Source: Purshia tridentata (lineage: Eukaryota > Streptophyta > Magnoliopsida > Rosales > Rosaceae). From it: 34,718 bases of DNA. Location: assembly GCA_003254885.1 (NCBI GenBank), contig QANT01003231.1:1-34718 (forward strand), read 5' to 3'. Each line of letters opens with the position of its first letter. Position 1 is the stretch's first letter. Under the pieces are notes generated by a model, which was not told the DNA's origin, did not search any database, and saw only the letters and a list, made by a program, of their open reading frames with translations. The position numbers and the translations under genes were made by a program. Positions 23,501 to 32,953 of the stretch are shown here, piece after piece.

Positions 23501-24526
23501 GTTCTCAAGCTATTCTGAGCAGAGTAAGAGCAGGAAAAATCAGTCAGTCTCTGATGATTTTGTAGCCAAAACCAGATCGGATGTTGAAATTGAGCCTGGG
23601 TTGAAACTCAATTCAGTCAGCTGCTTTGATGAAAAAGACAGTTTGCCCATTGAATTTTGTTTGCCTGATGAGGACAGCTTAATTACAGTGGATGACTTCA
23701 GGTGTATTCCCGACGAGGAACATAACCCCATACTTATGCTAGAAGGAAATCCAGTCAAAGCTGATAGGTTAAGCTCAAATCCACCAGCTGATATTTCTAG
23801 GAAACTTACAGATTTGAGTATCACCACCAAAGATGAAAAATCTACTCAATGGAGTTCAGAAGGTAACTCCGGTTATGTTATGGCTGGATTGGGGACTTCT
23901 CATAACAGTCTTGGACTACATGCATGCAAAAGTCATGAACAATTTCATCAGGCACAGTCAAATCAGAGAAAGACATCTTTCTATCCCTTCAATTCTCAAC
24001 CAGCTCATACGAGTTCTCAAATGAAATCCACAAACCCAAACTTCAATCCTCACAGGCCATCCCAGCATCCTTTCTCTACAAATATACTTCCCAGTGTTTT
24101 CCATCACTCTCATGTTAACCCACATCATCAACAGCAGCAAATACTCTATCCAGGAAAGATTCCTCCACACCAACTAAATGGACTGCCAAGAGGTGCAATG
24201 ACTCATCTTCCAAATGATCAATCTTGCTACATGCAGGAGCTGTGCCCTACTCGAGATTTTCCATTTAACTACCAGCCACCAAATCATGGATTCCCTGGAA
24301 TGCCAAATTCAGGTACTATGTTACAATTTTCTTGTTGCATATAATAAAAAAATAAAAAAAAGTAATACATTTTCTTCCGAGTTTTTTATCTGATATAATA
24401 ATTCTGGAGTTTGGGGTGTTTTCAGGGCTTCAGGTCTATGGCGGCACTAATGAAACGGCTTTCAAGAGTCTTTCAGATGGAACTAAGTTCAACGCAGGGA
24501 CACCCTTTTACCTTGGCTGGCCATAG
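20537..24526 (+). CDS. CBE1: eIF4E-binding CBE1-like protein (At4g01290 family), 3' end shifted
   Basis: Relative of the plant cap-complex partner CBE1, which binds eIF4E or eIFiso4E. Exons: 20537-20604, 20935-21033, 21172-21230, 21388-21575, 21755-21863, 22013-22296, 22630-22726, 22855-24312, 24426-24526; 820 residues with every phase closing. The N-terminus holds Y29-T-R-D-F-L34-F35, a perfect YxxxxL-phi eIF4E-binding motif, in the family context RFMYTRDFLFSLSKLD. Later family landmarks are EPYRPPSLYKAV, NDETFSSSEC, EEEERRRRDLFE and LPPGLMKRSLKKN. The middle is long, Ser/Asn-rich and disordered, then His/Pro/Gln-rich (HPHHQQQQILYPGK at the frame of 24110-24160). In the last exon the family C-terminus MEL..HPF..GH is found in another frame (MELSSTQGHPFTLAGHS from 24477), so the predicted protein ends early after GTPFYLGWP. 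Either a frameshift mutation, an unrecognised splice, or a base error. Some middle exon joins are tentative. Confidence 0.75.
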
Positions 24527-25804
24527 TTGGGAAACAGTAAGCATGGCACGGAACATTTTTGAATGTCATCTTCTGCGTGGACCTCAATTAATATCAACAG
24601 TTACTATCAACAATACACTGATCCTACACTATCAATAGACTATGCGATTGTAGATATTTGTTTTCCACTTTTCAGGAGGAATGTTCTAGGGCTCAAGTAG
24701 TTTGACATTTAGTTTCTATTAAAAAATGTGAACCTTTACAAAGAAATGCAAGTAGGACAAGAAAAAGAAAGAAAGGCTTGAGAAGCTTAAAAAATGATTT
24801 TTTTTAAAAAAAAATTTATCGTCTTTACCATTTGGGTTGGATTTGTCTGTTGAGTATTATATCAGGTGCTTGTTTTTCAATATGCTCTTTATAATCAACT
24901 GGGTGGAAGCACTTCTTAGCCTATGATACGCGATAATCTTTAGATTCATCAATGGTTTCTTGAGTGAGCATAAAATATAATCCTGATACTTTTTCCAACC
25001 CAAGCTTAAAAAGTTCAGATCTCAAAATACCATAATGAAGGCGATATCAAGTAGAACAGAACCACTATAGCCATGGATGATAATTTGGCAGCTTTGGTTA
25101 CTCTGCAACCAGATCAAGGCATCAGTGAATATGAACCAGACTTCCTATGGAGTACCCCACCCCCATTGGTAAAATGATAAATAATATAAAGGAGCCAATA
25201 GGTACAGCATGAGATGACTGTTTCATTATTAAGCCCCAGTGTCACTAGACGAAGTTATTTAGCAACATTAAGCATGCATGAGTGCATGACAAGAGATTTT
25301 TGTCAGGATGGAAATTAATGAAGCATCTCCTGAATCTATGAAAATATACATGGATTGCAACAGTAAAGTACAGAAATAACCAAAATTATCATATTCAACA
25401 AGTCAAAACATATCTAGTTTCAAGAGGAAATTACCCAACATCACAAACCCCACAATTACTGTGAAACAAAACTAAGTGAATACACAGGACCAGCACTGTA
25501 CAAAAGAACATTCACATAACAACTTGGACAACTATACACTCCCGCAAAATGTATCATTTCTTTGATATATACAGCACCAATTGCCAAAATTTACTAACAT
25601 ACTGTGTAGTCAATGAGCTCACTACACTTGCAAAGTAGTAGTGTAGCACATAAAGTCAACACCTAGATGAAACCTGAAGCTTTCTGATAATTGTCCTTTT
25701 CCTGATCTTCTGGCGTCAACCCCAGTTGTGGAAGATTTAATTTGAAATGTAAGCATCGTCAACTGCATAAGAAGAAAGCTTCTACGTTCATGAACTACCC
25801 CCAC
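24527..25804. other. Convergent 3' flanks of the CBE1-like and RVE6-like genes
   Basis: Contains the 3' UTRs of the two convergent genes. The frame that would continue the CBE1-like family C-terminus stays open to 24638. No further gene, RNA or repeat recognised. Confidence 0.6.
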
Positions 25805-28113
25805 TTAAGCAACGCTCCTGGGTTGGTCATCATGAAGGCTTTTAGTTGCATCACTGAGATTTGCTGTATCCGAATCAATCTTGTAGGATGAAAGCAACCT
25901 TCTCTGGATTCAATTCAAACTTTCAGCAATATTCTCTTAAGAGATGATAAAAATAAATAAAACTAACTGGTTATAAATTTTTCTTCCTTTCAAAGTACAA
26001 GCAAAGCCAAAAATAAAATCGAGCTTTGTGAAATGGAAACTTACATGATCCTCGAAATCAGGACTGGTCAAATTGATGGACAAATTTCTCATCAACAGTA
26101 ACACCTGAATAGGAGCCAAAAAAATATAATAACATCACAACTATGCCGTTTTCAAGTGGAAGTTATTCACATTACCTATTTCTATCACAATGTTCGCTCG
26201 TAAACACTTAATGGCACAATTATGATGCTCAAATTAAGCAGCAACTTCTTCACCAAATTGGAAGGCTAGATAACCAACAAATACATACATTACAGTTAAA
26301 AATTATAATATGCTAAATCAGAAAGGAGAAAAGAAATACCGTTTCAACATCAATAGGGTCCATCTTCTTCAGGTTCTGTAGTTGACCTGTAGCATTAGGG
26401 TCGAAGACACTGCCAATGAAGCTGTATACTTGAGAAAAGTCGGGCAGAACTGCATAAAACAAATAGGTGTTACATTCACAGAAACATGAATTTAGGTGAC
26501 TATACTTGTCTGGGAGGGAAAACAGCAAATATGAAGATTGAAGCCTCACCTCTCAATGGAAGGCTATGATTCCCTTGATCGGTTTTTTCACCAACTGGTT
26601 GAGGTTTTGGATTGCTTTCTGTGCTACTGCAACAGTTATTCAGCAAAGTTGGCTCTACAAAAACATAACACATGGAAAAATAAATACTAGTAAACATCCA
26701 AGTTTGTAAAAGGCAACATTTTTGTCCGCTGAGATCAGGTAGTTATGGGGAATTAATTTGTTCAATAGCCACACCTTTCGTCTCATGTGGTAGGTTGACT
26801 ATTTGTGCTGAACCATTATTCCAGGAAGGGACTATAGCACCAGGAATGGGACTCATAAGCACTGACGAGGAATCTGGCCTTTGAATAAACCCAGACTCAA
26901 GTAAAGCAGAGGAAGACTGACATGACCCAGACACTTGTGAGAGTGCCAGAGCTGACAAAGAAAGGCACATATGAGTGAGGGATGTATATACATTTTACTA
27001 TGACAACTAGGACACATAAATTGAACTACCTCACCATTTTTTGAAGCTTTCTGAGGATACGGATGAGCAGCTTTCCTTTTCGGCCTAGGGGGAGGTAGAT
27101 GCTCATTCGTTCCGTTCTTTTGAACCTTCAGAAAGTACTTCTGTGCATGACTACGTATCTGCAAAACCGTTTTTGTGGGTATTGGTATTCATTATTTTCT
27201 GATATATGAATTTGTAAATAAAAGATTGAAAAAAAGTGCATAAGTAAGTTGGTGATATTCACTAAAGCGTTTTCTTTCTCTTTCCATTGGAAAACTATAG
27301 AATAGAAAGGAACTACAAGCAACATTAGACAGCATGAAGGAAATAACAAATACAGGTCGAGATATTAAGTACAACAAACAAGTACTATCCAACGATAGCT
27401 AACCTGTATAACTGTCTTTGACCCAATAAACGCTTCAATCTTTTTCCAATCACGGTCAAATCTGAATACAACAAAGAGAACATAAACAAAATTAGGAGAT
27501 AACACAAAAATGTACGAAATAGAGCTTAAACTCAAACAACACCAACACCAAAACAAATTATAACACAAATTATTTCTACTCAAATTCAACTCAATCCAGC
27601 ACTAACGCTTCATTGGATTGCTGAGAAAATGTAAATTTAGAAAAGAAAAAAAAAGAAATTGGGTCTAAAATCACACATTTTTATTTACATGAATTGCAAC
27701 TAAAATTCTGTTCTTTTTCCATATTTTCTCCGAACGATTTCTATTTCGTTTCTTTTCCCACATTTTCTCCGAAACCAAATAGAATCCAAACCCGCAAACC
27801 CCAATTCAAAACTAAAACTCTAAGGCCCTCTAGAAACACACACACAAATATATGTGCGAAGAATTATGAGAAATGGAACTTACAGCTGGAGGGCTTCGAG
27901 GAACTTGTCGTGCTCGGGCTCAGTCCAGCTCTCTCTGGACTTGGTGATAGTGTAAGGCTTTCGAATCTTCTTACTAAGATCCTCCGAAGACGACGTCGTC
28001 GACGCCGTTGTCACTGCCGTAGTGACTGAGGCGAATGGCCCGAGTCCGGCCAACGCCATTCCGTTCGGATCCAAGTACAAGCCCTCAGCCGGATTCGGGT
28101 TTTTGGATACCAT
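25805..28113 (-). CDS. RVE6: REVEILLE6-like single-MYB transcription factor
   Basis: Nuclear DNA-binding protein of the LHY/CCA1-like group; relatives of RVE4/6/8 activate evening-element genes in the circadian clock. Exons on the minus strand: 28113-27884, 27461-27404, 27158-27035, 26951-26775, 26654-26550, 26449-26340, 26104-26045, 25903-25805; 320 residues. It starts [20 protein letters not shown], a hallmark of RVE6 rather than RVE8. The MYB domain covers about residues 56-106: [37 protein letters not shown] and SHAQKYF at 99-105. A basic [17 protein letters not shown] follows. The C-terminal LCL-type segment [17 protein letters not shown] and [11 protein letters not shown], which in RVE8-type proteins recruits LNK coactivators, is intact. 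A G-box lies 148 bases upstream of the ATG. No lesion is seen. Confidence 0.94.
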
Positions 28114-28260
28114 ACAATCTGAAATAGTCGGGTTTGGGCTTTGAAAAGAGAGAGGAAATGCGGCACACTCCTTCTGAAGACGGCAAGAGTTCTATATTAG
28201 GACTTGGGGGGTGCGGTGGAGGTTTTGGCGGATATGGAACAACCGTTAATAGTAGTTCGC

Positions 28261-28266
28261 CACGTG
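28261..28266 (-). promoter_or_regulatory. G-box upstream of the RVE6-like gene
   Basis: Perfect CACGTG within GCCACGTGTA, 148 bases upstream of the ATG. G-boxes bind bHLH (PIF) and bZIP factors and are frequent in morning-phased clock genes. Function is inferred. Confidence 0.5.
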
Positions 28267-28544
28267 TAGGGTGGGAAATGAATTAAGAGTATCGGTTCGT
28301 TGAAATTAAGTGTGGGATTGACGATTCGTATTGGATTAGCATTTTTAACTTCAGCTTTTGTTTAGTGGCCAAAAAAAAAAAATACTGCGGCTTTTGTTTC
28401 TACTTACTTACCTTTTGGGATTTTGATTAGATGGTCCAAATCGCTCTTAGGCCCGACCTGCTTAGTACTAGGCTACTAGCCTACTAGGTAGAGCACAAAT
28501 TAAAGTTATTAATAATATTTTATGTAGTAGCATCACTCTAATAT

Positions 28545-28830
28545 CTAAGGGTGGATCGGTATTGATTACCGTACCGAAAGTTTCATATTAATATCTATGC
28601 CGATAATATTGAAATGCACCAAAACAATACTGATATCAATATCGACAAAATCGGTTATTGACATTTTAGTATGGTATCGCAATATAATATTTTTAATACC
28701 GGTATTGATGTTAGACGATTTGGTATGATACCAATATTGAAAATGTACAAAATAACATCATACTAGTGATACGATATCAATATATTATCGATATTTTATC
28801 AGTATTTTGATACAAAAATCTAACCTACTA
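28545..28830. mobile_element. Degenerate hAT-like element fragment (subterminal repeats)
   Basis: Begins TAAGGGTGGATCGGTATTG and is filled with variants of GGTATTGATACC in both orientations (for example ATACCGGTATTGATG at 28698 and GGTATGATACCAATATTG at 28722). This start and the quasi-palindromic subterminal motifs resemble non-autonomous hAT elements of plants. No matching right terminus was found, so it is probably truncated. Confidence 0.4.
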
Positions 28831-29462
28831 ATAATTGTAATATTCATATATATAGAACTTACACTAATAAATTTTATTTTTACTAGCCAAAAGATATGCA
28901 AGATAATTAGTTAAAATGATTTAAATAATTCTATTTAAGATAGTTTCTTTAATTTTAGTAATGGGGGAGTTGTGTGAACAAGGAAGCAGCTCTCAAATTT
29001 ACCAAGCAAGAAGAGGTTAGAGTTAAGTGGGGCGTAGAGATAACGGAGAAATATTAGGTCCAATACTCTCTAAAATACAAGTGGCCACAAGATATTTAAA
29101 GCACGAGGGAGGGAGTCCGAGAAGATATTTTTTAAACAGGACCCACCTCACTTTGCTTTCCGCGAGTCTCGTCTTTATCTTTCCAATTTCAGATTTTTTT
29201 GTTTTTTTCGTCTTGTTTTCAAAATGGAGTGTTTTTGTCTTTTGATTTTATCAAAATCAAGTGTTTCGTTTTTTGGTCACTTTTGTCCATGTACTTTGGC
29301 CCTTGTTTTAATTTATTTATTCCAAAATTTTCAATTTATCAATCAATGTTTCGTAGCATAGATTTTATTATAACTAAGTCTAAAACTAAAATTTTAGATA
29401 GAATTTTTATGTGAAAACGACTTCCAATGTTAGTTTTTGTAATTTTAACAGCAAAACGATTA

Positions 29463-30245
29463 TAAATTAGGTTAATTGACTTTAGGTATTAAATTTCAAT
29501 AATTTTTTAGTTTAGCTATTAAAATTTAATAGCATTTTAAATTAGGTACTAGTTGAAAAGTCAAACATAATAATATAGTAAATGGTACTATAATTCACAA
29601 ATATTACATCACATGCCACTACAATAAATAAATATATATATATATTACATCTGTACTACTACATTAATTTATACTATATTGTATTAAAACTAAAAAAATC
29701 AATCCAATCACATCTTAACTATGACTGTCTCACAATTTAGTTTTGATTGTCTTGGTAAGTTGAAAGAGACAACTCTCACCACTACATTAAGTATTACTTT
29801 GAGTAAAAGTATTGTTTTGATCTCTATTTATACTATATTGTAGTACAACTTTTCTTTAAAAAAATTTCAATTCAGTGACAACATAACTGTGACTGTATTA
29901 AATTTAGCTGTGACTGTCGTTCAGTTATAACTAAATTTGAAGTTGAGTGTCGTATAGTTACAACTAAAATTGAAGTTGAGACTATATTAATTAATTTTCA
30001 AGACAATATAAAAATATCAAAGGCAATTTTGTCAAAACTTTATAAATTTTATCTAAGATCCATCATATGTGGGCCAAAGGATAATAGAAGGGCAAAATTA
30101 TCAAACAAATAAAGCCCAAAACAAATGGGCTATAAATTTGTGACCTATTTTAAAAATCAAATTTATTAGTTAATAGCCAAACCTAAAAATTATGAGCAAA
30201 ATTGATTTTCTAAAAAAGTATTGAAACTAGGTATTTAATCCCAAA
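29463..30245. mobile_element. AT-rich MITE-like or non-autonomous transposon remnant
   Basis: The left end around 29480-29535 (GTATTAAATTTCAATAATTT then TTTAGCTATTAA) is partly repeated inverted near 30168-30230 (TTAATAGCCAAACCTAAAAA and ACTAGGTATTTAATCCC). The interior has no coding capacity and holds a 33-bp tandem repeat. Ends are approximate. Confidence 0.4.
29915..29980. repeat. Two-copy 33-bp tandem repeat
   Basis: Copies 29915-29947 and 29948-29980, each starting TGTCGT and ending GAAGTTGAG, differing at four positions or so. A looser third relative (TGACTGTATTAAATTT) precedes them. Confidence 0.85.
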
Positions 30246-31453
30246 TTTCTATTATAAATTTGGGTAAATTTTAATTATAAACTTGTAAACTATAAAGATT
30301 TGATTGAAAAAACTAAAATAATAAAGACAAAATTGAAACAACCATCAACTATAAAAACACTCGTTTTTTTTTTTTGGTGGAAATCAGGCCCAATGTTTAA
30401 ACCGAAAGGGGGCCCAACACCTTAGACAAAGCCCAACTCTATAGACAAAAAGAAGTGTTTCAAGTTTTCAACATCATGTTATCGTCTCATAACGACAGTA
30501 GATTATTACAATTGAATATTTTGGAAGTTTTAGGTTCAAGTGGCAATAATGATAAGAAAAAGTGTATAAATGTATATGCAGTCTAAGTACCTGTACCTGT
30601 ACGTATAAACATCTATATTTTGCCTAGGGGTTGTCAAACCTAATTTGACCAATGTTATATTCAGAAGTATTTTAAAAAACACAAATACAGTTATCAGATT
30701 CACTCTACATGTGCAACCAAATAGTTAAGTACTTAGATGTTTCATAATCCCAATCTTAAGTAAGATTCACAGTATTGTAAAATAATCATACAGATAATAT
30801 AATTAGCTCCTTGTTGAAATAGAATCGAATCTTGTCGATCATCAGCAAGTTTTGCTTTACAGAGATCCATCTCATATGAATCATAGGAGGGTAGCCAGTT
30901 GAGTTCTTCTTCTTCATTGCTTGTCCTTGCAAAGTATCAAAATCATCAAGATTAGGATGAATCTTATTTTCAAAACTCAATGAATATGGAATATTTATAA
31001 TTTTATTAGACCTACACTTAAGACCAGTTTGGTATTGCTGCTTATTTTGAAGCCTGTAGAAACAGTTTATTTTAACTCACTTTTAAAATAAATTGAAGGG
31101 TCTATATCGTAGTCATAGTGAGATGAGAGTTGTGCTAATTAGATGGCATGCTTCGTGCATGTTACTGGCTTTGGTAAATGCACTGATTAAGAATCTGAAA
31201 AATAGAGGGATATGCTTAATTGAAGAAGTGGAATCAAAGCAAAAGGTATAGCAACCATGTGATGAGTGATGAGTGATGAGAGTAGCCTAGCTTGATTAAT
31301 ATATAACATATGTGTGACCGTTCACACCGGTGAGCAATATATATATGCAGGACCACATTAGCACGTAGTGTTAGTGTATAGCAGATCGCCCACAGTCCTA
31401 ATTCGATTTTCCCGCATTTGTGAATTGACTTGGTATCTTTTCTTTTCGATCTA

Positions 31454-31459
31454 CACGTG
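31454..31459 (+). promoter_or_regulatory. G-box/ABRE upstream of the isoprenylated-protein gene
   Basis: CACGTG in the context ACACGTGG, the ABA-response-element form, about 480 bases upstream of the TATA box. Role inferred. Confidence 0.35.
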
Positions 31460-31932
31460 GATATACAGACAAAGCGTTAATGTCATAATGTGAGGTGGGG
31501 GATGCATCATGCATGGAGGGCTTGGGCTTGGAGGGTGGGTTGGCCCAAGGAAGACTTTCCTCACTAAACCATCGACGACCCGCCTACCACACCACAAGGT
31601 CTAGAACCGTCTAATGGCAGAGACCAAAAGACTAAAAATTATTGGGTATTTCCTGGAAGGAGGAAACCAACATTTACGACCGGAACACCTCTGAAAAACC
31701 ATTGAATATTCAAAAAGTGCACAGGCTTATACGCTGTCGTTTGATTGTGGGAAAGAAACGCTGAATTCTACAAAAAGTGGGACTGCTTTCATTTCATTAT
31801 TGCTGCTGGAAATATACACGATTTTATTGACCGTAGACTACACTCTTGACTAGACTTGGGTTGACTCAGTTCCTTCGTCGCATCTCATGGTGGACGCTAT
31901 TGCCATCTCATCTCTTCCTTCGATTGCTTCAA

Positions 31933-31939
31933 TATAAAT
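31933..31939 (+). promoter_or_regulatory. TATA box of the isoprenylated-protein gene
   Basis: TATAAAT about 145 bases before the ATG at 32081, followed by a CT-rich leader. Confidence 0.6.
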
Positions 31940-32080
31940 TCGTAGTCCCAACATCCCTTCTCACTTCACCAAGACCCTTAGACGTCTCTTGCTCTTTTAT
32001 ATCTTAATTTGATCTCTCTCTTTGTTTTCTTAATTTGCGTCTGTGGAACTTCTTCCTCAGATCTCTCAAGCTCCATAAAA

Positions 32081-32953
32081 ATGAAGGTTAGGATTTTTAC
32101 TTTGTTTCAATCTCTTTCTTTTCAGGCAACTTTAATTAAGGATTCTCTCTATGACGTATCAGTTTTTTCACTCTGTTTTTTACATAAAAAATATGCATGC
32201 ATGATGAGTGATGATGGGGTTTTTGGGTAAAAAAAACAAATTTAGTTTTAGCTGACTGTCCGATAACTTTTATGCAAATTTTTTCAAATCTTGAATACCC
32301 TTTTCCTCTTTGACACTAAATGATCATTGGGTTTTGAATTCTGATTACGTTAATTTCTCCCAAGTTCTAAGTTCAGGGGATGATGGGTTTAATCTTTAAG
32401 TTGTTAAAATCTAATAGTTTTTTGTTGTTTCATTACAGAAAGTAGTGTTGAAATTGGACTTGCACGACGAGAAGTCTAAGAAAAAAGCCATGAAGGCAGT
32501 CTCAGGGATTGAAGGTATTAATCTAAACTTCATATAATACAACCATCCATACATATATGGCATCTACAATTCATAATTATCTAGGTTTTGGTTTTCAACA
32601 ATGAATTTCCCAGTAGTTAATAACTGTGCTTCAATTTTTCAGGGCTGGATTCGATTTCGATGGACATGAAGGACAAGAAATTAACAGTGACGGGGGATAT
32701 AGATCCAGTACAATTGGTGAGCAAACTGAGGAAGCTTTGTTTCACAGACATAGTCTCAGTAGGACCAGCAAAGGAGGAGAAGAAGAAAGAGGAGCCTAAG
32801 AAAGAAGAGCCCAAGAAGGATGATAAGAAGAAAGATCCAAAGGACCAAGTGGCTGAGCTTGTAAAGGCTTACGAGGCTTACAATCCTCCTATGACCACTT
32901 ACTACTACGTTAGAAGTGCAGAAGAGGATCCCAACTCTTGTGTCATTTGCTAA
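32081..32953 (+). CDS. Heavy-metal-associated isoprenylated plant protein (HIPP39-like)
   Basis: Small HMA-fold protein predicted to be farnesylated. Exons: 32081-32086 (only ATGAAG), 32439-32514, 32643-32953; 130 residues. The tiny first exon is supported by the AAG/GTTAGG donor, by the phase, and by family members that start [12 protein letters not shown]. The HMA domain spans about residues 1-70 ([20 protein letters not shown], then [20 protein letters not shown] and SVGPAKEE). The metal-binding CxxC of the fold is absent, as in many members of this subclass, so metal binding is doubtful. A Lys/Glu-rich low-complexity linker follows (about 73-95), and the protein ends in CVIC, a CaaX box with Cys127 as the prenyl acceptor. 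Several relatives act in biotic or abiotic stress, but none of that is shown here. Confidence 0.93.

Larger units (their letters stand above)
28114..32080. other. Long intergenic region rich in degraded transposon-like sequence
   Basis: About 150-300 bases on the left form the RVE6-like promoter. From 28545 to about 30250 the sequence looks like remnants of non-autonomous DNA transposons (separate entries). From 30360 to 31900 I see AT-rich sequence without a supported gene; a 64-codon minus-strand frame at 30786-30980 has no recognisable homology. The last 150 bases contain the promoter and leader of the isoprenylated-protein gene. Confidence 0.6.

Noticed and set aside
29027..29414. Short hydrophobic plus-strand frames
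   Set aside because: T-rich intergenic sequence yields Phe/Leu-rich frames by chance; no ATG context or homology.
30786..30980. 64-codon minus-strand frame
   Set aside because: Composition is plausible but I recognise no homologue, and there is no promoter or splice context.
31258..31281. Possible snoRNA C-box cluster (repeated GTGATGA)
   Set aside because: It is a simple three-copy TGAGTGA repeat with no D box or stem nearby.
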